From the NCBI GenBank assembly GCA_031553195.1, contig JAVBLV010000080.1:1-33798 (forward strand): 33,798 nucleotides of DNA, given 5' to 3'. Positions within the stretch are counted from its first letter, which is position 1; every line of letters starts with the position of its first letter. Origin of the DNA: JAVBLV01 sp031553195. Its GTDB lineage: Bacteria > Bacteroidota > Bacteroidia > Bacteroidales > P3. The position numbers and the translations under genes were made by a program. This document shows positions 8,044 to 14,383 of the stretch, piece after piece. The notes under the pieces are model-generated. The model searched no databases, was not told the DNA's origin, and was given only the letters and a program-made list of their open reading frames with translations.

Positions 8044-8111
8044 GCTTCGAACAGAATTTTGTTTTTAACGCCTCCACTAATGATTTTTCTTAACGCTATC
8101 TGTCGTAGGCC
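8044..8111 (+). repeat. D repeat, copy 2
   Basis: The second copy of the block at 7504-7570, starting GCTTCGAACAGAATTTTG. It is separated from copy 1 by the A and B repeats, so the two D copies bracket the composite element in direct orientation. Confidence 0.7.
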
Positions 8112-8165
8112 GATATTCCCTTACTTATCCTCTTTTGACCTTTGATATTTTCACTTAAATATTTT

Positions 8166-8194
8166 AGTTCTCCACCGGAACTTTACATTGATCC
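8166..8194 (+). repeat. A-repeat end fragment
   Basis: 29 bp with AGTTCTCCACCGGAAC and TTGATCC, resembling the terminal segment of the A repeat (compare 7770-7797, 9560-9590 and 33598-33625). It is an isolated end fragment. Confidence 0.5.
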
Positions 8195-8221
8195 CTCATT
8201 TTCGCATTATGAAGAGGAAAT

Positions 8222-8260
8222 GATAAAAACTTACCCCTCTGTTTAGAACAGAGGGGTAAG
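8222..8260 (-). terminator. Rho-independent terminator of the ECF sigma gene
   Basis: A perfect 14-bp inverted repeat: CTTACCCCTCTGTT (8230-8243) and AACAGAGGGGTAAG (8247-8260), with a 3-nt loop. Read on the minus strand it is followed by a GTTTTTATC tract. It starts 28 bp after the sigma factor stop codon. It is the cleanest terminator in the window. Confidence 0.85.
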
Positions 8261-8287
8261 GAACAAAAGTATAAAACAAATTGGTTT

Positions 8288-8872
8288 TTAGATTTCTAAA
8301 ACGGCAGGATTTTTTTGGGCTAATTTGCGTATATTGATAAGGGCATAACGCATTCTTCCTAAAGCCGTATTGATGCTTACGCCTGTTTTTTCTGCAATTT
8401 CCTTAAAATTCATTCCGGCATAGTAACGTAGTATTACTACGCGACGTTGATCATCGGGAAGCAGTTTTACCAATTTTTTTAAATCGGCGTGAACTTGCGA
8501 CGTAGCCATTGTTTTTTCTATAGAATCTTCGTGAAATTCAAACGTTTCAAAGATATCTTTATCATATTTTGCTGAAATCGTTGGTATTTTTCCGATTTTT
8601 CTGAAATAATCAACCGTCAAGTTATGAGCTATACGCATCACCCAATGAATGAATTTTCCTTCATCCTTGTAACATCCGCTATTTAATGTATGGATAACTT
8701 TTATGAAAGTATCTTGGAAAATATCTTCGGCAATACATTTGTCTTTTACTACAGACAATACATATCCAAAAACTTTACTTTTATGGCGCTCTATCAAGTA
8801 TTCGAAATAAGAGTGATTTCCCTCAACGTATCCTTTGATAAGCTCATTATCATTTAGCTTGGTAGTACTCAT
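8288..8872 (-). CDS. ECF-type RNA polymerase sigma factor
   Basis: 194 residues read from the ATG at 8872. It has the two-domain layout of an extracytoplasmic-function sigma-70 factor. Region 2 (about residues 18-85, with AEDIFQDTFIKVI and HWVMRIAHNLTVDYFRK) contacts core polymerase and the -10 element. Region 4 (about 130-185, LPDDQRRVVILRYYAGMNFK then EIAEKTGVSINTALGRMR) is a helix-turn-helix for the -35 element. No anti-sigma gene lies next to it, unlike many ECF factors of Bacteroidota that pair with FecR-like regulators. AGGAGG sits 6 nt before the ATG, which favours this start over an in-frame TTG two codons upstream. It has its own promoter and a strong terminator, so it is monocistronic. 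Confidence 0.95.
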   Translation of the reverse strand: MSTTKLNDNELIKGYVEGNHSYFEYLIERHKSKVFGYVLSVVKDKCIAEDIFQDTFIKVIHTLNSGCYKDEGKFIHWVMRIAHNLTVDYFRKIGKIPTISAKYDKDIFETFEFHEDSIEKTMATSQVHADLKKLVKLLPDDQRRVVILRYYAGMNFKEIAEKTGVSINTALGRMRYALINIRKLAQKNPAVLEI

Positions 8873-8945
8873 TAACAACCTCCTTTTATATTTAGTAAAA
8901 AAGTAGTTGCTTTATTCGATAGAGATCCTCCTTAAATTTATTTGA
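8873..8945 (-). promoter_or_regulatory. Sigma factor leader with two Shine-Dalgarno-like boxes
   Basis: Between the promoter and the ATG at 8872 the minus strand carries AAAGGAGG immediately before the start and a second AAGGAGG about 45 nt further upstream. No ATG follows the upstream box at useful spacing. AGGAGG is uncommon in Bacteroidota leaders, so the pair stands out. The second box could be a standby or regulatory site. Confidence 0.45.
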
Positions 8946-8964
8946 AGTGATAATTTTGATTGTA

Positions 8965-8995
8965 CAAAGTTACAACAATTTTCGCTTTATACAAT
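8965..8995 (-). promoter_or_regulatory. Bacteroidota-type promoter for the sigma factor gene
   Basis: The minus strand reads ATTG (8992-8995), a 19-bp spacer, then TAACTTTG (8965-8972). The second box matches TAnnTTTG exactly and the first is one base off TTTG. Transcription would begin near 8958, giving a leader of roughly 85-90 nt. Confidence 0.6.
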
Positions 8996-8999
8996 GGTA

Positions 9000-9350
9000 T
9001 AGACAATTTTTTTTCCAATTAATCGACATCCCCTCAAAAAAAATCGATTAAATTTCTTTCTTTCATCTATAATAATTTGATTTATACATATTTAATTATT
9101 TTGTTATTTTGAAAAATATTTTTTTTACGATTTTCTACCCAAGGATTTTATTTATTAACCCACATTGCAGCTTTACCTCCTCGAAATGTTAAAAAGCGGG
9201 GTGAATTTGTTAAAAAAGCGATGGATTTGACTGGATTTGGTGGGCGGTATTTTGTAATGTACGGATAATCAGAGGTAATTCTTTTTAGTTTTCGATTTGT
9301 AGTACACAGGGGGGTGCTGATAAAAAAGGAATTATGATTTACTTTGCCGG
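9000..9350. other. AT-rich gap before the transposase stub
   Basis: About 350 bp, very AT-rich to 9170 and more mixed after that. No gene was recognised. The right half may be the left flank or terminal region of the IS element whose transposase start follows, but no terminal inverted repeat could be identified. Confidence 0.4.
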
Positions 9351-9479
9351 ATGTATTTCAAAGTATCCATGCGGCACAATCCGGGCAAGGGCCATATCGA
9401 CGGTTATTACCGTTTGATAGAGAGCTATCGTAACCTAGCCGGTAGGCGGAGCGCGTTTAAATCCTCAAGCCGTTTTTGA
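9351..9479 (+). pseudogene. IS1634-like transposase N-terminal stub
   Basis: A 42-codon frame. The first 29 residues, MYFKVSMRHNPGKGHIDGYY followed by RLIESYRNL, match the start of IS1634-family (IS4-like) transposases, which typically open MYF..SMR.NP and continue YYRLVESYRN. Directly after codon ~30 the sequence becomes the A repeat (AGGCGGAGCGCG) and the frame stops at 9477-9479. The DDE catalytic part is absent, so this is a dead fragment joined to, or truncated by, the repeat. Confidence 0.55.
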
Positions 9480-9590
9480 TTCTCTTTTTGAGGCTCCAAA
9501 AAGAATGGAAAGAAAATATCTCGACTTGTTTTTTCCACTGATCCACTTTTTGCTTAAGTTGAATACTCCGCCGAAATTTTTCACTGATCC
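9441..9590 (+). repeat. A repeat, left-truncated copy
   Basis: About 150 bp from GGTAGGCGGAGCGCG through GGCTCCAAAAAGAATGG to TTTTTCACTGATCC. It matches the right three quarters of the copies at 7598-7797 and (inverted) 33598-33798. Its left end coincides with the point where the IS1634-like reading ends. Confidence 0.8.
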
Positions 9591-9663
9591 TTTTAAATGA
9601 TAGCCCCTTCCCTGCTAACCTAATTTAAAATATTCTATTGCGAAACTTATTCTCTGCTATTTA

Positions 9664-9695
9664 TTTGGCTTTTCGAGCCTCATTTTGTATTTTTG
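9664..9695 (+). promoter_or_regulatory. Bacteroidota-type promoter for the phosphotransacylase gene
   Basis: TTTG (9664-9667), a 20-bp spacer, then TATTTTTG (9688-9695) fits TTTG-N(19-20)-TAnnTTTG. The ATG at 9736 lies about 40 bp downstream. The box overlaps the in-frame TTG of a longer reading, which argues for the downstream start. Confidence 0.7.
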
Positions 9696-9735
9696 CAAAA
9701 AATTAAAGCGAACAAATAAAAATACTCAAAACAAA

Positions 9736-10638
9736 ATGGTTACAAAACTCGACAACATTCTTGATTTAGTAAAAAGCAAAGGCAAAAAACGTTTGGTAGC
9801 AGCTTATGCAAATGATTCCCACACAATAGGAGCCGTTAACCACGCGGTAGACATGGGAATTGTGGATGCGACTTTGGTCGGAGACATAGAAACAATAAAA
9901 CAAGTTTGCAAAGCCGAAAATATTGACGTTAACAAATTTGAATTGGTGCAAGAGGCAGACGAGCAAAAAGCGGCCAATCTTGCCGTGAAACTGATCAACG
10001 AAGGTAAAGGCAATTTACTGATGAAAGGTTTAGTGAGCACCGACAAATATATGCGCGCCATTCTTAACAAAGAAAACGGATTGATGCCGGGGCCTAAAGC
10101 CGTGCTTACTCATGTTACGGTAATAGAAGTTCCTACTTATCATAAATTACTTACCGTAGGCGATGTAGCCATTATTCCCGCGCCGGATTTAAAACAAAAA
10201 ACAACGATAGCCAACTATTTGATCCAAACAGCTAAAATCTTAGGAATCGAATTGCCAAAATTAGCGGTTGTAGCCGCTACGGAACAAATGTCGGATATGC
10301 AAGCCTGCGTTGACGCTGCCATTATTTCTAAAATGGCTGATAGAGGACAAATAAAAGGAGCTTTGGTAGACGGTCCTTTAGCGATAGACGTAGCAGTTGA
10401 TAAAGAAAGCGCCCAAATAAAAAAATTGACGGGAAATGTTGCCGGCGACGCAGATTGCTTGCTTTTCCCCAATATCGAATCGGCTAATACTTTTTATAAA
10501 ACCTGTACGAAATTCTGCGGAAGCGAGTTGGCCGCTATGGTAATGGGAGCAAAAGTTCCTTGTATTCTCTCGTCAAGAGGCGACAGCGAAAAAACAAAGT
10601 TGTATTCCATCGCATTGGCGGCTCTAACGACTAAATAA
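9736..10638 (+). CDS. ptb: Phosphate butyryl/acetyltransferase
   Basis: 300 residues of the phosphate acetyl/butyryltransferase fold. It exchanges acyl-CoA and phosphate for acyl-phosphate and CoA in the cytoplasm. Recognisable blocks are NLLMKGLVSTDKYMRAILNK, TVIEVPTYHKLLTVGDVAII, AATEQMSDMQACVDAAIISK, GALVDGPLAIDVAV, and the C-terminal VAGDADCLLFPNIESANT. The length and opening resemble Ptb more than the larger acetyl-specific Pta, but the substrate cannot be fixed from sequence. A butyrate or acetate kinase is the usual partner and none is adjacent or elsewhere in the window. The ATG at 9736 is chosen because the upstream 17 codons begin with TTG and overlap the promoter. Confidence 0.88.
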   Translation: MVTKLDNILDLVKSKGKKRLVAAYANDSHTIGAVNHAVDMGIVDATLVGDIETIKQVCKAENIDVNKFELVQEADEQKAANLAVKLINEGKGNLLMKGLVSTDKYMRAILNKENGLMPGPKAVLTHVTVIEVPTYHKLLTVGDVAIIPAPDLKQKTTIANYLIQTAKILGIELPKLAVVAATEQMSDMQACVDAAIISKMADRGQIKGALVDGPLAIDVAVDKESAQIKKLTGNVAGDADCLLFPNIESANTFYKTCTKFCGSELAAMVMGAKVPCILSSRGDSEKTKLYSIALAALTTK

Positions 10639-10680
10639 GAATTTGGACATGAAACCCGAGGAGTCAACGGTTGTATGCTA

Positions 10681-10890
10681 ATTTTTAATGATAATCCGCA
10701 ATGTTGCCCCTAACTTTTGAAAAGACAAATTTTATTACCCCTAAATCCCTACCCCTCTTTAATTCTCCCCTCAAGGGAGATAAATAGGATTTTTAATTTA
10801 AAAGGGGACTTTTGGGCAATCGTTTTTCTTAAATTAGCACCCTTTAGGGGGTTGGGGGGAATTATCGAGGATCGTCATTAATTTTTTAAT
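10681..10890 (+). repeat. C repeat, long MITE-like copy
   Basis: A ~210-bp non-coding block with imperfect terminal inverted repeats. The left end reads TTTTTAATGATAATCC and the right end, reversed, reads AAAATTAATGACGATCC. The first 87 bp (10688-10774) recur at 468-554 with three mismatches. The interior is rich in CCCCTAA/TTAGGGG motifs that partly pair. No transposase is present, so it fits a small non-autonomous element. Confidence 0.65.
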
Positions 10891-10897
10891 ATTCAGA

Positions 10898-10926
10898 AAA
10901 GGTCGGATCTTGATTATTCGGCCTTT
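10898..10926 (+). terminator. Possible terminator hairpin before manA
   Basis: AAAGGTCGGA (10898-10907) can pair with TTCGGCCTTT (10917-10926) over 10 bp with two G-U wobbles. It is followed by CTTAATAAAAA rather than a strong T-tract. It might end transcripts from the phosphotransacylase side; the evidence is weak. Confidence 0.35.
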
Positions 10927-11050
10927 CTTAATAAAAATGTTATCCATTCCTTATCAAGCCTCCTAGAATTCTGAAAAGATAGATTTTTATTTGCGTCTTA
11001 TGAAAAATCATAAGCCGGCATATTCTAACAAATCGAAACAAAATAACGAA

Positions 11051-12031
11051 ATGAATAATTTATATCCTTTGAAATTCATGCCCCTGTTCAAACCGAAAAT
11101 ATGGGGAGGACATAATATACAAGATGTTATGGGAATCGATATTTCGCCTCTTCCCAATTGTGGCGAAGTATGGATGCTGTCCGACGTGGAGGGCAACGAA
11201 TCGGTAGTGGAGAATGGCTTTTTAGCGGAAAATACGCTCTCGGAATTACTTGAAATATACATGGAAGACTTGGCAGGAGAGAAAGTTTATGAACAATGTC
11301 AGAATTCCTTTCCCTTGCTTATAAAACTGATAGATGCAACCGACGACTTGTCTATTCAGGTTCACCCCGACGATGCAATGGCGCAAAAATACGGTTTTGA
11401 AAATGGGAAAAATGAAATGTGGTATGTGATTGATGCAAAAGAAGACGCCCGTATCATTAATGGATTTAAAAACCGTATCAATCAAAACATTTTTTTAAAA
11501 CATTTGAAAGATAAAACCCTGCCGGAAATACTAAAATCCGAAAAGGCAGACAAAGGAGATGTTTTTTACATCCCCGCCGGACGGGTTCACGCCTTGGGAG
11601 CAGGTTTATTGATTGCAGAAATTCAACAAACTTCGGATGTTACCTACAGGGTTTATGATTGGGACAGACCCGGCGACGATGGCAAGATGCGGGAATTGCA
11701 TATCAAAGAGGCATTGGAAGCCATTGATTTTTCCGATGAAGGAAATGCCAAAACAGAATATACTATTAAACCCAATAAAACGACAGAATTAATAAACGTT
11801 TCTTATTTCACAACCAATTTATTGCAATTGGACAAAAATCTGCAAAAAGATTTTACCGAATTAGATTCATTTGTTATCTATATCTGTATCGATGGAAATT
11901 GTAAAATAAAAGCGTTAGATACAATCGTAGATCTGAAAAAAGGAGAAACCGTTCTTATCCCTGCAATAGGAAAAATAGTGGAAATTTATCCTCAGGATGA
12001 AATAAAATTATTAGAAGTTTATATCTCTTAA
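11051..12031 (+). CDS. manA: Mannose-6-phosphate isomerase, class I
   Basis: 326 residues of the type I phosphomannose isomerase cupin fold. It interconverts mannose-6-phosphate and fructose-6-phosphate, linking glycolysis to GDP-mannose and other surface-sugar precursors. Zinc ligands are visible as Q103 and H105 in SIQVHPDD, E122 in GKNEMWYV, and H180 in PAGRVHALG. LYPLKFMPLFKPKIWGG near the N-terminus is the standard opening, so the ATG at 11051 is preferred. An earlier in-frame ATG at 11000 would add 17 polar residues not typical of the family. The gene lies 73 bp before the carbonic anhydrase start on the same strand, and the two could share a transcript. Confidence 0.93.
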   Translation: MNNLYPLKFMPLFKPKIWGGHNIQDVMGIDISPLPNCGEVWMLSDVEGNESVVENGFLAENTLSELLEIYMEDLAGEKVYEQCQNSFPLLIKLIDATDDLSIQVHPDDAMAQKYGFENGKNEMWYVIDAKEDARIINGFKNRINQNIFLKHLKDKTLPEILKSEKADKGDVFYIPAGRVHALGAGLLIAEIQQTSDVTYRVYDWDRPGDDGKMRELHIKEALEAIDFSDEGNAKTEYTIKPNKTTELINVSYFTTNLLQLDKNLQKDFTELDSFVIYICIDGNCKIKALDTIVDLKKGETVLIPAIGKIVEIYPQDEIKLLEVYIS

Positions 12032-12104
12032 TCAAAAATTTGTCTTGTTCCTCTACGAATTCCATCGAGCAAGCAACATTAAAAAACTAAACTATTATAA
12101 TACA

Positions 12105-12626
12105 ATGGCCTTAATAAAAAAAGTAAACGGAATAGAGCCTGTTATTGGGGAAAATTGTTTTATTGCCGACAATGCCACTTTAGTTGGCGATATACAAATG
12201 GGCGATAACTGTAGCGTATGGTTCAACGCGGTAGTCCGCGGCGACGTTCATTATATCCGTATAGGAAACAATGTAAATATACAAGACGGCGCCATCATAC
12301 ACTGTACTTATGAAAAAGCCCCTGTTAACATTGGGAACAATGTTTCAATAGCCCATAAAGCAATTGTCCATGGCTGTACTGTAGAAGATAACGTATTGAT
12401 TGGAATGGGAGCTATCGTAATGGACGGAGCCGTTATCAAAAGTAACAGTTTAGTAGCGGCGGGAGCCATTGTTCTGGAAAATACAGTTGTTGAATCGGGT
12501 TGTATTTATGGAGGCATCCCGGCAAAAAAAATTAAAACAATAGAACCGGAAACCCTCGAAGGAACCGTAAAAAGAATTTCGGATTCTTATCCTACCTACG
12601 CCAGTTGGTATGACAAAGACGAATAA
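12105..12626 (+). CDS. Gamma-class carbonic anhydrase family protein
   Basis: 173 residues of the left-handed parallel beta-helix (hexapeptide repeat) family. Imperfect [IV]-x4-N/G repeats run from about residue 12 to 125 and are followed by a C-terminal helix. The three zinc-ligand histidines of Cam-type enzymes are in place: H66 (IIHCTYE), H84 (SIAHKAI) and H89 (IVHGCTV), with the expected 5-residue spacing between the last two. Family members hydrate CO2 or are inactive homologues with other acyltransferase-like roles, so activity is inferred. The start at 12105 (MALIKKVNGIEP) is taken because the longer frame opens with TTG and a non-family segment. Confidence 0.9.
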   Translation: MALIKKVNGIEPVIGENCFIADNATLVGDIQMGDNCSVWFNAVVRGDVHYIRIGNNVNIQDGAIIHCTYEKAPVNIGNNVSIAHKAIVHGCTVEDNVLIGMGAIVMDGAVIKSNSLVAAGAIVLENTVVESGCIYGGIPAKKIKTIEPETLEGTVKRISDSYPTYASWYDKDE

Positions 12627-12698
12627 TTTTTTAAAAATTGAACTCAGCGACGTCGCGATAAATCCGTAATATCTAACATATCTATTGATTTTTAAAAA

Positions 12699-13166
12699 AT
12701 GAACGAATCGTTTATAATAGAGGCATTGACATTAGCCCAAGCAAATATCGACAATAAAAAAGGAGGCCCTTTTGCGGCTGTAATTGTAAAGGACAACCAA
12801 ATAATAGCAAGGGCGGCCAATACCGTAACAACTACCAACGACCCTACGGCGCACGCCGAGGTAAATGCCATCAGGGAGGCATGTAAAATATTAAATACTT
12901 TCGATTTAAGCGGATGCGAGATTTATTGTAGTTGCGAACCCTGTCCAATGTGTTTAGGAGCCATTTACTGGGCTCATATCAATCAAATATATTTTGCCGC
13001 AGATAAAGTTGACGCTCAACAGGCGGGCTTCGACGATTCTTTTATTTATGACGAACTCGAACAACCCGTTTCAGAAAGAAAAATAAAAACAATTCAAATT
13101 CTACCGGAAAAAGGCAAGGTTGTGTTGCAAAATTGGAAAGATAATCCCGACAAAGTAGAGTATTGA
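12699..13166 (+). CDS. guaD: Guanine deaminase (cytidine deaminase-fold)
   Basis: 155 residues. The zinc-deaminase motifs are H52-A-E54 (PTAHAEVNAIREACK) and P81-C82-P83-M84-C85 (SCEPCPMCLGAIYWA). The surrounding sequence follows the Bacillus GuaD pattern, with GGPFAAVIVKD near the start, AGFDDSFIYDEL in the second half and a VEY C-terminal end. GuaD converts guanine to xanthine and ammonia in purine salvage. TadA (tRNA adenosine deaminase) is the main alternative in this fold, but the GFDDSFIY block and the C-terminal tail favour GuaD. The gene starts 72 bp after the carbonic anhydrase gene and converges on aroB at its 3' end. Confidence 0.88.
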   Translation: MNESFIIEALTLAQANIDNKKGGPFAAVIVKDNQIIARAANTVTTTNDPTAHAEVNAIREACKILNTFDLSGCEIYCSCEPCPMCLGAIYWAHINQIYFAADKVDAQQAGFDDSFIYDELEQPVSERKIKTIQILPEKGKVVLQNWKDNPDKVEY

Positions 13167-13263
13167 ATTATTTTTTAAATCCTTCTTTCGATAAATCACA
13201 GCTTTCAGTTCTATGGATTTGACTTGAATATTTCGCAATAAGAACTTTACAAAAATTACCGAC

Positions 13264-14328
13264 CTATAAACCTTCTAAATATCCCAAACTCTCTAATACA
13301 TCCTCTTCGGAAATTACAATATCCAACGCGGGTTTGCCTATCTCATATAATAAAGACATCTTTAACTTCGACCGGCTGTTTTTTTTATCATGCTGCAAAT
13401 AATCCAGGATCATTTGTTTTTGAGAATCGGCATATTTTACTTTTTGAAAATTCCGAACAATAAAATTTTCTATCTCTTTGAATTCTTTTTCCGGAAACTT
13501 CAGTTTTTTCACAGACAAGAATAATTCGCAAAGCATTCCTAAAGCAACGGCCTCGCCATGAGAAAAAGGATTTTTGCCTTTTGCTATCGAAAGGCTCTCA
13601 ATAGCATGACCAATACTATGCCCGAAATTTAAAGATTTTCGTAACCCTTTCTCAATAGGATCTTTTTTAGTGATCTGTTCTTTAATCCCGGCGCAACGAT
13701 AAATAAAGTCTTTTTTGGCGACAATAGTTTCAAAATTCATGATTTTTATCCTGTTCCACAAATCTGCATCTCCAATGAGCGCCGTCTTTATCATTTCTCC
13801 CAAACCTGACTTCAGTTCTTTTTCCGGCAATGTTTGTAAAAAATCAGGAAAAATGCAAACATATTCAGGCAAGTAGAAAAGACCGACCTGATTCTTTATA
13901 TCCAAAATATTCACAGCCGTTTTTCCTCCAATGGCGGCGTCCACCATCGACAACAAAGTCGTTGGAATATTAATATACCGGATGCCTCTTTTATAGGTTC
14001 CGGCGACAAAACCGCCTATATCCGAAACAACGCCTCCGCCTAAATTAATAAGGACGGTATCTTTATTGGCTTCTAACTCTAAAAATGCTCGCCAAATCTC
14101 GTTTGCAGTTTGTATGGACTTGTTTTTTTCCGAACTTTCAATTTCTATCCAATGCGATTCCTGTAAAGGTTCGATAGCAGAGATTAATTTTGAAAAACAA
14201 TATTCATATGTATGGGTATCGAGCAAAGTAACGAACCTTGCATTCTTAAAAGACGGGGAACGAAGAATGCGCTGTAGCCGCTGCAAGGCGTTCAAACGCG
14301 CAGATTCGAACAAAATATTGCTTTTCAT
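13264..14328 (-). CDS. aroB: 3-dehydroquinate synthase
   Basis: 354 residues, full length. It makes 3-dehydroquinate from DAHP, the second step of the shikimate pathway, using NAD and a divalent metal. The NAD-binding block NLGGGVVSDIGGFVAGTYKR (95-114) and PTTLLSMVDAAIGGKTAVN (122-140) are clear. The metal ligands are E178 (SGLGEMIKTAL), H237 (NFGHSIGHAIE) and H257 (SHGEAVALGM). It lies 55 bp downstream of recQ on the same strand, so the two are probably cotranscribed; this is positional and no functional link is implied. The ATG at 14328 gives a normal N-terminus. Confidence 0.96.
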   Translation of the reverse strand: MKSNILFESARLNALQRLQRILRSPSFKNARFVTLLDTHTYEYCFSKLISAIEPLQESHWIEIESSEKNKSIQTANEIWRAFLELEANKDTVLINLGGGVVSDIGGFVAGTYKRGIRYINIPTTLLSMVDAAIGGKTAVNILDIKNQVGLFYLPEYVCIFPDFLQTLPEKELKSGLGEMIKTALIGDADLWNRIKIMNFETIVAKKDFIYRCAGIKEQITKKDPIEKGLRKSLNFGHSIGHAIESLSIAKGKNPFSHGEAVALGMLCELFLSVKKLKFPEKEFKEIENFIVRNFQKVKYADSQKQMILDYLQHDKKNSRSKLKMSLLYEIGKPALDIVISEEDVLESLGYLEGL

Positions 14329-14383
14329 TTGAATTTGGTTTACGGATTTTGAACAAAAATTATGACTATAAATATTCCATTTA

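Noticed and set aside
7939..8145. 68-codon + strand frame
   Set aside because: It lies inside dispersed repeat DNA (20-mer block and D copy 2) with no recognisable domain.
12699..13166. tRNA adenosine deaminase TadA
   Set aside because: It shares the HAE and PCPMC motifs, but the GFDDSFIY block and VEY tail match guanine deaminase better.
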